The position numbers and the translations under genes were made by a program. A stretch of DNA of 56,069 bases from Bacteroidetes bacterium UBA5697 (lineage in GTDB: Bacteria > Bacteroidota > Bacteroidia > B-17B0 > Aurantibacillaceae), in assembly GCA_002420145.1 (NCBI GenBank), contig DIHL01000089.1, forward strand, positions 1 through 56,069, read 5' to 3'. The notes beneath the pieces were generated by a model. The model had not been told where the DNA came from. It made no database searches and worked only from the letters and a program-made list of their open reading frames with translations. This document shows positions 1 to 8,255 of the stretch, one piece after another (within the stretch, counting starts at the first letter, position 1; each line of letters begins with the position of its first letter).

Positions 1-348
1 GCTAATCCAAACGGAGAAATAAGAGGCCAAGTGAAAAGAGGATTTAATTGTTACAGCATAACTACTGGAATTGAATCTTTAGGGGATGTTTCGGAAAATC
101 CTATTTCGGTTTATCCTAATCCTGCAACTTCTGGAAATTTTAATATTCATCTAATCGCTGATTCTAAAAACATAATCACATTAAATGTGTACGATGTTTT
201 AGGAAAGCAAGTATATAGTTTAGACTATATGACTCAAGAAGGTAACAACATCATTAATGTAAACTTACAGGAGAATGTTAAAGGAATGTATTTTATTAAA
301 CTTAGTAATGGAGACAATTTCATCACTAAAAAATTAATTATTGAGTAA
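1..348 (+). CDS. C-terminal end of a secreted CHRD-like protein with T9SS type A sorting domain (partial)
   Basis: The frame is open from base 1, so the true start lies upstream; the ATG at 31 is internal. The first residues (NPNGEIRGQ) match the usual end of a CHRD domain. A spacer follows, then a type A C-terminal sorting signal at about residues 30-115 of the visible part, with the typical 'ISVYPNPA' opening, an 'NVYDVLGKQVY' strand and a closing 'GMYFIKLSNGDNFITKKLIIE'-like strand. Such domains direct export through the type IX secretion system and are cleaved at the surface. The sorting domain is clear; the CHRD assignment depends on one short motif. A terminator follows at once, so this is the last gene of its transcript. 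Confidence 0.8.
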   Translation, partial: ANPNGEIRGQVKRGFNCYSITTGIESLGDVSENPISVYPNPATSGNFNIHLIADSKNIITLNVYDVLGKQVYSLDYMTQEGNNIINVNLQENVKGMYFIKLSNGDNFITKKLIIE

Positions 349-358
349 TAGAAAATTA

Positions 359-388
359 AAAAGAGAGGAATTTTTTCCTCTCTTTTTA
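359..388 (+). terminator. Rho-independent terminator
   Basis: Arms AAAGAGAGGAA and TTCCTCTCTTT with a TTTT loop are followed by a T run. It lies 11 bases after the stop of the sorting-domain gene and just before the next gene. Confidence 0.8.
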
Positions 389-403
389 TTTAACATAATC
401 CGC

Positions 404-787
404 ATGAGCTATTTACTAAAATATATAATTGTTTGTTCATTTTTTATGTCCTGTACCAATGATATTGGTGAAATGGAGCCAGTAAAAGAATTGTCGTTAG
501 GGCAATCGGATACTTGTGCGCAGAATATTAGTTACTCACTACACATTGTGCCCATCATCAATAATTCCTGTGCTTTGCCAACATGCCACGTATCGTCTGG
601 ATATAAAGATTTTTCGAATTATAATTCATTAAAAACAACTATAGATGCAGGAAGTAATTATTTTATATCTCGCATAAAACCTGGAGGAGGTATGCCGCCT
701 AGCTACTCTCCAAATCCAAATTCTTTAAATGCTTGTGAGAAAAGTAAAATAGAATCTTGGATTAAAAATGGGTATTTAAACAATTAA
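404..787 (+). CDS. Small lipoprotein with a cytochrome c-like CX4CH motif
   Basis: The reading frame reaches back to a TTG at 341, but that part encodes the terminator hairpin of the preceding gene. The ATG at 404 gives a 127-residue protein with a proper lipoprotein signal (hydrophobic stretch ending FMSC). The mature part contains 'IINNSCALPTCH', that is Cys-X4-Cys-His, then a 'GGGMPP' segment and a helix ending 'IESWIKNGYLNN'. The CXnCH, M-P-P and final W-I-x-x-G pattern is that of small Bacteroidota cytochrome c-like domains, where CX4CH replaces the usual CXXCH. Role inferred: periplasmic electron carrier or a haem-less relative. It converges with the next gene, with two bases between the stop codons. 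Confidence 0.6.
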   Translation: MSYLLKYIIVCSFFMSCTNDIGEMEPVKELSLGQSDTCAQNISYSLHIVPIINNSCALPTCHVSSGYKDFSNYNSLKTTIDAGSNYFISRIKPGGGMPPSYSPNPNSLNACEKSKIESWIKNGYLNN

Positions 788-789
788 AA

Positions 790-1536
790 CTAATAAATAA
801 ATTCCTTTATTTCTGGAGGCATTACATAAGAACTATTCTTAGCATAAAAATCCTGTAATTCTTTGTTGAATTTTTTGACATACTCACCATATTTTTTGAT
901 AGAATATCCTTTTTGATAATAAGGAAAAGGTTTATGAAGTTGAATGAAATATCTGTTTTTTACTATAATGGCTACTTCTTTAGATGCTGCTCCTTTTTCA
1001 ACAGCTTTTGGAGCCTGTGATTCAGATACAATTCCTAATGACGAATCATAAATAGAGCCTTGTTCTGCTATTAAATAAAATGTTGCATTACAAACAATAG
1101 ATGAATTGACAGATAAGGTAGAGTCGACAAAAATCCCCGTTAAATTTTTATGTTTTACAGAGTCAGAGCAATCAGAATAAAAGAAGTAAACTGGACAAAA
1201 TTTAAATTCTTTATTGTAAGCTCTAATAATTGCTTTATTAGTTAATTGAGTTTCTCTTTCTACTTGTGTTGCTAAATCAATATTTCCAGCCTTTTTTAAA
1301 CGATTAATAGTATTTACATTAGTTTTTAATCTCACTAATAAAGAGCCTTCTTTTTTTAATAAATTAATTTGCGCTTTAGCCACACTAAAACGTAATGAAC
1401 TAAAGTTATTGAAAGAGGAGTCTGCTTTATAATTATTTACTTTTGGTGGTTTAGGTCCATCACTTTCTTGCGAATATGAATATACTGATGAAAGTAAAAT
1501 CAGTATTGTGATTATCTTATTTAATTTCAGAACCAT
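790..1536 (-). CDS. Secreted protein of unknown function
   Basis: A 248-residue protein starting with a Sec signal peptide (about residues 1-22, ending SYSQ). The rest is mixed charged sequence with a Lys/Arg-rich helical stretch at about 55-95 and four cysteines at about 110-150 (FCPVYFFYSDCSD and IVCNATFY), which may pair in the periplasm. I do not recognise the family. Its ATG lies inside the 3' end of metG (20-base overlap in another frame), so it is probably cotranscribed and translationally coupled with metG. Nothing in the sequence suggests a tRNA-related role. Confidence 0.6.
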   Translation of the reverse strand: MVLKLNKIITILILLSSVYSYSQESDGPKPPKVNNYKADSSFNNFSSLRFSVAKAQINLLKKEGSLLVRLKTNVNTINRLKKAGNIDLATQVERETQLTNKAIIRAYNKEFKFCPVYFFYSDCSDSVKHKNLTGIFVDSTLSVNSSIVCNATFYLIAEQGSIYDSSLGIVSESQAPKAVEKGAASKEVAIIVKNRYFIQLHKPFPYYQKGYSIKKYGEYVKKFNKELQDFYAKNSSYVMPPEIKEFIY

Positions 1537-3568
1537 TATTAAAGTTTGGTTTTGTTGCAGTTATAAAACTTAATTCGCCAGCACTGTTTGATGCCATTAA
1601 AATCATTCCTTGACTTTCAATGCCTTTAATTTTACGAGGCGCTAAGTTTACTAAAATGCTGACTTGTTGCCCGATAATATCTTCTGGTTTATACCATTCG
1701 GCAATACCACTCACTACAGTGCGTTGGTCAATTCCAGTGTCAATTTTTAATTTTAATAATTTATCTGTTTTTGGCACACGCTCAGCTTCTAAAATAGTTC
1801 CAGTTCTGATATCCATTTTACTAAAATCATCAAAACTAGTTTCGGGTTTGCTAGGAGCAATTGCGGTTACTGAGCCTGCAGAAGTATTAGCCGCTTTACT
1901 AGCTGATAATTTATTTATTTGTGCTTGAATTTCTGAATCTTCAATTTTTGCAAACAATAATTCGTCTTTATTAATCACATGTCCAGCAGCCATGTTAGAT
2001 GTTTGTTTAGCGGCATGCCATTTTAAAACTGGCATATTTAACATGTTAAATAATTTAGTTGAAGTAAATGGAATGAATGGTTCGCAAACTACTGCCAAGT
2101 TGCAAGTAATTTGTAAAGCAATATTCATAATCGTTTTCACACGTTGCTCATCAGTTTTAATTAATTTCCATGGCTCAGTTTCTGCTAAATATTTATTCCC
2201 TAAACGAGCTAAATTCATCATCTCCGCTAAGGCTTCTCTAAACTTAAATTGCTCAATAGCTGCTGAAATTTTATCTGGGAATGCCGATAGCTGTTCTAAG
2301 ATTAATAAATCTTCTTTTGTATAAGTATCAGCTGAAGGAACTGTGCCATTGTAATATTTATGTGTTAATACTAAAGTGCGGTTTACGAAATTCCCCAAAA
2401 TAGCAACTAATTCACTATTGTTTTTCGTTTGAAAATCTGCCCAGGTAAAATCGTTATCTTTTGTTTCTGGTGCATTTGAACATAAAGTATAACGTAATAC
2501 ATCTTGCTTATCTTTAAAGTCAATTAAATACTCATGTAACCACACCGCCCAGTTTCGAGATGTCGAAATTTTATCTCCTTCTAAATTTAAGAACTCATTA
2601 GCGGGAACATTATCAGCTAAAATAAAATCACCATGTTCCATTAACATCGCTGGGAAAATAATACAGTGAAATACAATATTATCTTTTCCGATAAAATGAA
2701 TCAAACGTGTTTCTTTATCTTTCCAATATAATTCCCAATCAGTTGGTCTTAATTCTTTAGTAGCAGATATATAACCAATTGGTGCATCAAACCAAACATA
2801 CAATACTTTTCCTTCGGCACCTTTTACGGGCACTGGAACGCCCCAATCCAAATCACGTGTCATGGCACGTGGTTGTAAACCATCGCCACTATCTAACCAA
2901 CTTTTACATTGACCATAAACATTGGTTTTCCAGTCTTTATGTTGATCTAAATAGGTTTGAATTTTTGGTTGTAATTTATCTAATGGCAAAAACCAGTTTT
3001 TTGTTTCTTTTAAAACAGGCTTGCTTCCACTTAAAGTTGATTTTGGTTCAATTAATTCAGTAGCATTTAATGTGCTTCCACATTTTTCGCATTGGTCACC
3101 ATAAGCATTTGGATTAGCACATTTAGGACAAGTTCCTGTAATATAACGATCTGCCAAAAACTGTTTTGCTTCTTCGTCATAGTATTGTTCAGTGACTTCT
3201 TCCGTAAAAACACCTTTATCATATAGTGTTTTAAAGAAATCAGAAGCTGTTTCGTGATGAGTTTTACTAGAAGTACGGGAATAAACATCAAAAGAAATTC
3301 CAAATTCTTTAAAAGAATCACCCATCATTTTATGGTATTTGTTTACCACATCCTGAGGAGTCACCCCTTCTTTTTTAGCTTTAATGGTAATAGGAACGCC
3401 GTGTTCATCGCTACCGCAGATAAATAAAATGTCTTCGCCTTTGCTTCTTTTGTACCTCACAAAAATATCAGAGGGCAAATAGCAACCAGCTAAATGACCA
3501 ATATGAACCGGACCATTGGCATAAGGTAAGGCGGAAGTAACAAGTGTGCGTTTATAAGTAGCTGACAT
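1517..3568 (-). CDS. metG: Methionine--tRNA ligase
   Basis: Charges tRNA-Met with methionine in the cytoplasm. The 683-residue protein has the class I HIGH motif at 22-25 (HIGH), a four-cysteine zinc knuckle (Cys147, 150, 160, 163), the signature loop KISTS at 333-337 in place of KMSKS, an anticodon-binding helical domain, and a C-terminal tRNA-binding OB-fold (about 575-683, 'DIRTGTILEAERVP') like Trbp111. Length and domain order match the dimeric MetG type with a C-terminal appendage. A Ser/Ala/Thr-rich linker at about 550-570 joins the last domain. It precedes, and overlaps by 20 bases, a secreted protein gene of unknown function. The upstream region is divergent with the HNH-like gene. 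Confidence 0.97.
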   Translation of the reverse strand: MSATYKRTLVTSALPYANGPVHIGHLAGCYLPSDIFVRYKRSKGEDILFICGSDEHGVPITIKAKKEGVTPQDVVNKYHKMMGDSFKEFGISFDVYSRTSSKTHHETASDFFKTLYDKGVFTEEVTEQYYDEEAKQFLADRYITGTCPKCANPNAYGDQCEKCGSTLNATELIEPKSTLSGSKPVLKETKNWFLPLDKLQPKIQTYLDQHKDWKTNVYGQCKSWLDSGDGLQPRAMTRDLDWGVPVPVKGAEGKVLYVWFDAPIGYISATKELRPTDWELYWKDKETRLIHFIGKDNIVFHCIIFPAMLMEHGDFILADNVPANEFLNLEGDKISTSRNWAVWLHEYLIDFKDKQDVLRYTLCSNAPETKDNDFTWADFQTKNNSELVAILGNFVNRTLVLTHKYYNGTVPSADTYTKEDLLILEQLSAFPDKISAAIEQFKFREALAEMMNLARLGNKYLAETEPWKLIKTDEQRVKTIMNIALQITCNLAVVCEPFIPFTSTKLFNMLNMPVLKWHAAKQTSNMAAGHVINKDELLFAKIEDSEIQAQINKLSASKAANTSAGSVTAIAPSKPETSFDDFSKMDIRTGTILEAERVPKTDKLLKLKIDTGIDQRTVVSGIAEWYKPEDIIGQQVSILVNLAPRKIKGIESQGMILMASNSAGELSFITATKPNFNNGSEIK

Positions 3569-3645
3569 AGTGTTTATTAAATAGCTAAAATGTTGTAAAA
3601 TTGTGTAAAGATAACATAAACTTTATTCATTAAAAATCAAATCTT

Positions 3646-4500
3646 ATGGCAGCAAATGACAAAGAAATTTGGAAACCGGTTACTCACTTAAAAGCATCAA
3701 CAAGTAAAAGATATGCGGTGTCTAACAAGGCTCGTTTAGCTTCTTATGATAATAAAATTGATGAAAGATATGTCTTAAAACAACACTTAAATGGCGGTTT
3801 TCCCATGGTAACTATCCATGTTGGAGATAAAACAAAGGCTTTATTTGCGCATCATGCTGTGGCCTATGGTTTTGTTAAAAAACCTAGCCCAAAACACAAA
3901 TATGTTTTGCATTTAGACTATAATAAGGCTAATAACTCGCCTTCTAACTTAAAATGGGCTACTCGTGCCGAGCAAATTGAACACAGTAAGAAAAGTCCTT
4001 ATGTATTAGCCGCAGCCGCTCATAAAGTATATACTGGGGCAACTTCTAAAAAGCTGAATGAGAAAAAAGTGATTCAGTTGAAAAACGAAATTTGGAACCC
4101 GAAACGTAAACTAACATTTAAGCAATTAGCTGCTAAATATGGCATTGCCGAAATGAATTTATATCGTATTAAAAACGGTGAATTATGGTTTCATGTGCAT
4201 GTAGAGGGCGAACCAATTTTTCCTAAATACAAGGCTCAATTAAAAAACATTGAGTTTCATGAGAAGTTGGCTGCTAAAGAGAAAAAATCAGCACCCCTGC
4301 CTGCCGGCAAGGCAGGAAAGAAAGTAGTAAAAAAAGTGGCTATAAAGAAAGTTTTGACGAAATCTGCCACTAAGAAAGGTGTTGTAAAAAAAGTTGCAGC
4401 TATTAAACCAATTGAAATAGTTAAAGCTAAAAAAGTAAAAGTTAAGAAAGACAAGAAGGGAAAGAAAGAGAAAAAAGCTAAAAAGAAAAACAAAAAATAA
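3646..4500 (+). CDS. HNH-endonuclease-derived DNA-binding-like protein with lysine-rich H1-like tail
   Basis: A 284-residue basic protein in three parts. Residues 1-35 ('EIWKPVTH...YAVSNKARLASY') look like a NUMOD4 motif. Residues about 70-120 keep the HNH_3 homing-endonuclease layout: HHAVAYGF, then LHLDYNKANNSPSNLKW, with the conserved His, Asn and 'NLKW'. Residues about 135-185 resemble a helix-turn-helix ('TFKQLAAKYGIAEMNLYRIKNG'). From about 205 to the end the protein is almost only Lys, Ala and Val, like histone H1 or AlgP-type tails. The stop overlaps the next start (TAATG), so it is coupled to the LD-carboxypeptidase. No intron or intein surrounds it, so a domesticated DNA-binding role is likelier than homing; this is inference. 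A palindromic repeat lies inside the tail. Confidence 0.6.
   Translation: MAANDKEIWKPVTHLKASTSKRYAVSNKARLASYDNKIDERYVLKQHLNGGFPMVTIHVGDKTKALFAHHAVAYGFVKKPSPKHKYVLHLDYNKANNSPSNLKWATRAEQIEHSKKSPYVLAAAAHKVYTGATSKKLNEKKVIQLKNEIWNPKRKLTFKQLAAKYGIAEMNLYRIKNGELWFHVHVEGEPIFPKYKAQLKNIEFHEKLAAKEKKSAPLPAGKAGKKVVKKVAIKKVLTKSATKKGVVKKVAAIKPIEIVKAKKVKVKKDKKGKKEKKAKKKNKK
4296..4316. repeat. GC-rich palindromic repeat inside a coding region
   Basis: A 21-base near-palindrome with arms CCTGCC and GGCAGG around a TGCCGGCA core, far more GC-rich than its surroundings. It is read in frame within the HNH-like gene as PLPAGKAG, a visible break in the lysine-rich tail. Confidence 0.7.
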
Positions 4501-5390
4501 TGATAGTACCTTCTTATTTGAAAAAAGGCGACACTGTAGCTATTATTGCCACAGCTCGTAAAGTCAGTCAAGAAGAAATACAACCAGCCGTAGCTTTTTT
4601 CGAAAGCTACGGCCTTTCTGTTTTATTGGGTAAAAATTTATTTGAATCCAGTAATCAATATGCAGGTACAGATGCTCAAAGAGCAGAGGATTTACAATGG
4701 GCTTTAACTGATAAAAATATTAAAGCGATTATTGTTGCTCGAGGCGGTTATGGAACTGTTCGATTAATGGAACACGTTGATTTTACTGAATTTAAAAAGC
4801 ATCCAAAATGGGTAATTGGTTATAGCGATATTACCGTATTGCATAGTGCCATTCATAATATTGGTATTGCAACCATGCATGCCACCATGCCTTTAAATTT
4901 TTCTAAAAACCAAGAAGCTACCAGAAGTTTAATAAAAGCCTTGCTAGGAAAATTAACGGAAATAGAAACAGAAGAGAATTATTCAAATATTGAAGGAGTA
5001 GCAAAAGGTCAGTTAATAGGAGGAAATTTATCTTTACTATATGCGTTATCTGGAACACCATATGACATTGATACTAGAGATAAAATTTTATTTATTGAAG
5101 ATTTAGATGAGTATTTATATCATTTAGATAGAATGATGATGCAGCTTAAATTATCAGGAAAATTAAGTTGTTTAAAAGGTCTAGTTGTTGGGGGAATGAC
5201 AGATATGAAAGACAATGCGATTCCTTTTGGAAAGTTTCCCGAAGAAATTATTTTAGATGCAGTGAAAGATTATAATTATCCTGTATGTTTTGATTTCCCA
5301 GCAGGACATATTGATAGAAACTTAGCCATGTATTTTGGAAGAGAAGTGGAGTTGACTGTAAATGATACTGCTACATTAAAATTTGTATAA
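4500..5390 (+). CDS. Muramoyltetrapeptide (LD-)carboxypeptidase, S66 family
   Basis: Peptidase family S66 enzymes remove the terminal D-alanine from tetrapeptide stems during peptidoglycan recycling. The 296-residue protein has the expected catalytic residues: Ser109 in 'GYSDIT', Glu200 in 'LFIEDLDE', and His270 in 'PAGHIDRN', with family-like spacing. The N-terminal half also has 'IIVARGGYGT', a conserved S66 segment. No signal peptide is present, consistent with cytoplasmic LdcA. The ATG shares its A with the TAA of the upstream HNH-like gene, and the following hydrolase starts two bases after its stop, so the three genes form a tight operon. The family is secure; whether the substrate is a murein peptide or another compound (microcin-immunity-type relatives exist) is not shown. 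Confidence 0.92.
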   Translation: MIVPSYLKKGDTVAIIATARKVSQEEIQPAVAFFESYGLSVLLGKNLFESSNQYAGTDAQRAEDLQWALTDKNIKAIIVARGGYGTVRLMEHVDFTEFKKHPKWVIGYSDITVLHSAIHNIGIATMHATMPLNFSKNQEATRSLIKALLGKLTEIETEENYSNIEGVAKGQLIGGNLSLLYALSGTPYDIDTRDKILFIEDLDEYLYHLDRMMMQLKLSGKLSCLKGLVVGGMTDMKDNAIPFGKFPEEIILDAVKDYNYPVCFDFPAGHIDRNLAMYFGREVELTVNDTATLKFV

Positions 5391-5391
5391 C

Positions 5392-6189
5392 ATGTTTTGT
5401 AAAACAACTGATAATTTAAACATCTACTTTGAAGTGCAAGGTAATGAGAACGCTAAAGAAACTTTAGTGTTTTTAAATGGCTTATCTCAATCAACGGTTT
5501 CATGGATTTTAACAACGCCTTACTTTAAAAATGATTATCGCATTGTATTGATTGATTTTATTTTTCAGGGACAAAGTGATAAATCAGGGGAGTGGAGAAG
5601 TTTTGATACACATGCTCGTGATGTTGTAAGTGTATTTGATTATTTGAAAATTGATAAAGCAATTGTTGCTGGATTATCATATGGTAGTTTGGTAGCGCAG
5701 CATTTAGCCATTAATCACGGAAATAGAATTTCTAAATTATTATTGATTTCTACGTTTGCTCATAAAACACCATATTATGATGCTATTGAATTATCATGGT
5801 GGAGAGCCTTAGAATTTGGCGGATATAATTTGATGTTGGATATCATGTTGCCAAGTGTGTTGAGCGAAAACTATTTTTTAAATCCATTAATTCCTATTGA
5901 TTTAATGAAGCAAACTCGACAAGAGGCAAATGAAGATAAGCAAGCTTTGTTTAAATTGATGAGAGCTACAAAGGAAAGAATTGACTATAGACCGGAGTTG
6001 AAAAAAATCACAGTTCCAACTATTGTTATCCAAGGTGAAAAAGATTTGTTGTTACCTGTTCATATGGCAGGCGAAGTGGCTAAAGCTATTCCTAACAGTC
6101 AGTTTAAAGTCATTCCTCATGTGGGACATACTCTTAATTTAGAGGCGGTTCCACAGATGGTAAAAACCATGAAAGATTTTATCGAGTAA
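5392..6189 (+). CDS. Alpha/beta-fold hydrolase
   Basis: A 265-residue alpha/beta hydrolase with nucleophile elbow GLSYGS (Ser96), acid Asp218 in 'QGEKDLLLP', and His246 in 'HVGHTLNLE'. The oxyanion segment 'FLNGLSQS' precedes. The ATG at 5392 is preferred to the upstream in-frame TTG at 5383, which would overlap the previous gene. No signal peptide, so cytoplasmic. The substrate cannot be told; relatives include esterases and 3-oxoadipate enol-lactonase-like proteins. It is the last gene of the operon with the HNH-like protein and the LD-carboxypeptidase. Confidence 0.85.
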   Translation: MFCKTTDNLNIYFEVQGNENAKETLVFLNGLSQSTVSWILTTPYFKNDYRIVLIDFIFQGQSDKSGEWRSFDTHARDVVSVFDYLKIDKAIVAGLSYGSLVAQHLAINHGNRISKLLLISTFAHKTPYYDAIELSWWRALEFGGYNLMLDIMLPSVLSENYFLNPLIPIDLMKQTRQEANEDKQALFKLMRATKERIDYRPELKKITVPTIVIQGEKDLLLPVHMAGEVAKAIPNSQFKVIPHVGHTLNLEAVPQMVKTMKDFIE

Positions 6190-6248
6190 GATGTTAGTTC
6201 CTTTACGTTGCGTTCTTATGAATTGCGTGTAGTGCTATCTATAAAATT

Positions 6249-6408
6249 AACCACATAGAGATATAGATGATATAGGTGCTGATTAAGTTATAATATAAGA
6301 ACTCATAGAATTGAAGCAAAGCTTCAATTAGCTATGTTTACTGAACAAAATAGCTATAGATATTATAATTAATATAAACCAAAACTATGTGTCTATGTGG
6401 TTAAAAAA
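6249..6408. repeat. Long imperfect palindrome, ACATAG-type arms (copy 1)
   Basis: The left end AACCACATAGAG mirrors the right end TCTATGTGGTT at 6392-6402, followed by an A run. The middle holds the palindrome GAAGCAAAGCTTC. The same ends and the same GCAAAGCTTC centre recur at 36390-36528. No gene lies in this interval between the hydrolase and tyrS. Confidence 0.7.
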
Positions 6409-6433
6409 ATGGACAAAATTCACTAATTATTTC

Positions 6434-6441
6434 TATTTTTG
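6434..6441 (+). promoter_or_regulatory. Candidate tyrS promoter, -7 box only
   Basis: TATTTTTG fits the Bacteroidota -7 consensus TAnnTTTG, ten bases before the tyrS ATG. No clear -33 TTTG is present at the usual spacing. Confidence 0.35.
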
Positions 6442-6451
6442 AAACACAATT

Positions 6452-7738
6452 ATGAAGACAAATTTTATAGAAGAATTAAAATGGCGCGGCATCTTGCATG
6501 ATGTAATGCCAGGGACAGAAGAATTACTGAATAAAGAAGTTGTTACTGGATATATTGGATTTGATCCAACCGCAGATAGTTTACATGTGGGTAGTTTAGC
6601 TCAAATTATGACTTTATTGCGTTTTCAATTAGCTGGACACAAGCCTTTGGCTTTGGTTGGTGGGGCAACTGGTATGGTTGGAGACCCAAGCGGAAAATCA
6701 GCAGAACGTAATTTATTAGATGCGGATACATTAAATAAAAATGTAGAAGGAATTAAAAAACAATTAAGCCAGTTTTTAGATTTTAACTGTGGGGCATATA
6801 GCGCAGAGTTAGTTAATAATTATGATTGGTTTAAAAATTATTCGTTCTTGGATTTCATTCGTGATGCTGGAAAACACATTACGGTAAATTATATGATGGC
6901 TAAGGATTCTGTAAAGAATCGTATTAATGGTGATACAGGAATGTCGTTTACAGAATTTAGTTACCAATTAATTCAAGGCTACGATTTTTACCATTTATGG
7001 AAAGAAAAGAATTGTAAAATTCAAATGGGAGGAAGTGACCAGTGGGGAAATATTACTACTGGAACTGAGTTTATTCGCCGTAAAGCAAGCGGAGAAGCAT
7101 TTGCATTAACTACTCAATTAATTAAAAAATCAGACGGCACTAAATTCGGAAAATCAGAAGGTGGAAATATTTGGTTGGATAGAGAAAAAACGTCTCCTTA
7201 TAAATTTTACCAGTTTTGGTTAAATGTGAGCGATGATGATGCAAAATCGTATGTGCGTATTTTTACTTTATTAAATCAATCTGAAGTTGAAGAGCTAGAA
7301 GTGAAACATGCTGCTGCTCCTCACGAACGTCATTTACAAAAAGCATTAGCAAAAGAAATTACGATTAGAGTACATAGCGAAGCAGATTATTTACAAGCAA
7401 TTGAAACAGCTGAATTTTTGTTTAAATCAAAAGCTGAGGATGTAGCTAATTTAAATCCAGATGCGTTTGAAAAAATGTTAGGCGGCATTGATACTTTTGA
7501 AGTAAACAAATCAGATGTTGCTAGTGGAATTAACGTTGTTGATTTATTAGTGGATAAATCAGCAGTGTTTCCTAGTAAAACTGAAGCACGAAAAATGTTT
7601 ACAGGCAATGCAGTGAGTATTAGTAAAACTAAAGTTACGGATGTCAATGCAACGATTAATTTAGAAGCATTTAACGGAGGTAAATATTTACTAATAAGTA
7701 AAGGAAAAAAAGAAAATTATTTAATTAAGTTAGTTTAG
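6452..7738 (+). CDS. tyrS: Tyrosine--tRNA ligase
   Basis: Charges tRNA-Tyr. The 428-residue class I synthetase has the HIGH-like HVGS at 45-48, the 'GGSDQWGN' tyrosine-binding segment at about 193-200, and the KMSKS-like KFGKS at 231-235. An S4 RNA-binding domain occupies about 360-428 ('FPSKTEARKMF'). KFGKS marks the bacterial TyrRS type 1 subgroup. The gene stands between two palindromic repeats and is followed by a small unknown gene in the same direction. Confidence 0.97.
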   Translation: MKTNFIEELKWRGILHDVMPGTEELLNKEVVTGYIGFDPTADSLHVGSLAQIMTLLRFQLAGHKPLALVGGATGMVGDPSGKSAERNLLDADTLNKNVEGIKKQLSQFLDFNCGAYSAELVNNYDWFKNYSFLDFIRDAGKHITVNYMMAKDSVKNRINGDTGMSFTEFSYQLIQGYDFYHLWKEKNCKIQMGGSDQWGNITTGTEFIRRKASGEAFALTTQLIKKSDGTKFGKSEGGNIWLDREKTSPYKFYQFWLNVSDDDAKSYVRIFTLLNQSEVEELEVKHAAAPHERHLQKALAKEITIRVHSEADYLQAIETAEFLFKSKAEDVANLNPDAFEKMLGGIDTFEVNKSDVASGINVVDLLVDKSAVFPSKTEARKMFTGNAVSISKTKVTDVNATINLEAFNGGKYLLISKGKKENYLIKLV

Positions 7739-7742
7739 AACA

Positions 7743-7840
7743 TTCAACACAGAGTTTTGGAGAAAAAGAGAGCACTGAGTTTTGATTATAATTAAAACTT
7801 CTCTCTGTGAACTCTAAAAACTCTGGATCTCTGTGTTGAA
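7743..7840. repeat. Palindrome with ACACAGAG-type arms (copy 2)
   Basis: Perfect 12-base terminal arms TTCAACACAGAG and CTCTGTGTTGAA enclose about 74 bases with further imperfect pairing (agagcactgag against ctctctgtgaactct). It fills most of the gap after tyrS. Confidence 0.7.
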
Positions 7841-7854
7841 AAATAAATCAATCA

Positions 7855-8253
7855 ATGATAAAGGATATTGTCATCCCCGAAGTATATGATGTAGCAATTG
7901 CTATTGTTCAGGAGTTTGAAGGCTTGGATGAATACAATGCTTATATTTTTAATTTTAAAGAAGAGAGTATAAAAAATGTATTGATCACTTCTACAGGTTA
8001 CGGTGTGATTAATGATGTGAAGAAAAAAACAAGCACATTGCGTCATTTTTTCGAAGAAATAGAAACCTTAGATTATAAATTAATTGAACCAGTATCAAAA
8101 GAAGTATTTGGCTTAAGTAATGAATACTGGCTAAGCTTTACTTTAAATGGTCAATTATTTGATAAACAATTTATTTTTTTACCAGAATCTATTATAGAAG
8201 ATAATTTTCAAATGATTCCTTTTATTGATAAAATGGGCGTGATAATTAAGTAA
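7855..8253 (+). CDS. Conserved protein of unknown function
   Basis: A 132-residue acidic, soluble protein with no signal peptide or membrane segment. It is predicted to be an alpha/beta protein with strands around 'NAYIFNF', 'KNVLITSTGYGV', 'YWLSFTLNG' and 'QFIFLPES'. The ATG follows the palindrome after tyrS. I recognise no catalytic motif. The pattern resembles small hypothetical proteins found across Bacteroidota, but I cannot name a family. The next gene starts two bases after its stop, so they form one unit. Confidence 0.65.
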   Translation: MIKDIVIPEVYDVAIAIVQEFEGLDEYNAYIFNFKEESIKNVLITSTGYGVINDVKKKTSTLRHFFEEIETLDYKLIEPVSKEVFGLSNEYWLSFTLNGQLFDKQFIFLPESIIEDNFQMIPFIDKMGVIIK

Positions 8254-8255
8254 GC

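Noticed and set aside
341..403. Upstream extension of the small lipoprotein from a TTG at 341
   Set aside because: The stretch encodes the terminator hairpin of the preceding gene and would hide the lipoprotein signal behind 21 charged residues.
4257..4583. Antisense open frame across the lysine-rich tail
   Set aside because: Its Phe-rich product is simply the mirror of AAA/AAG codons; no start signal or family match.
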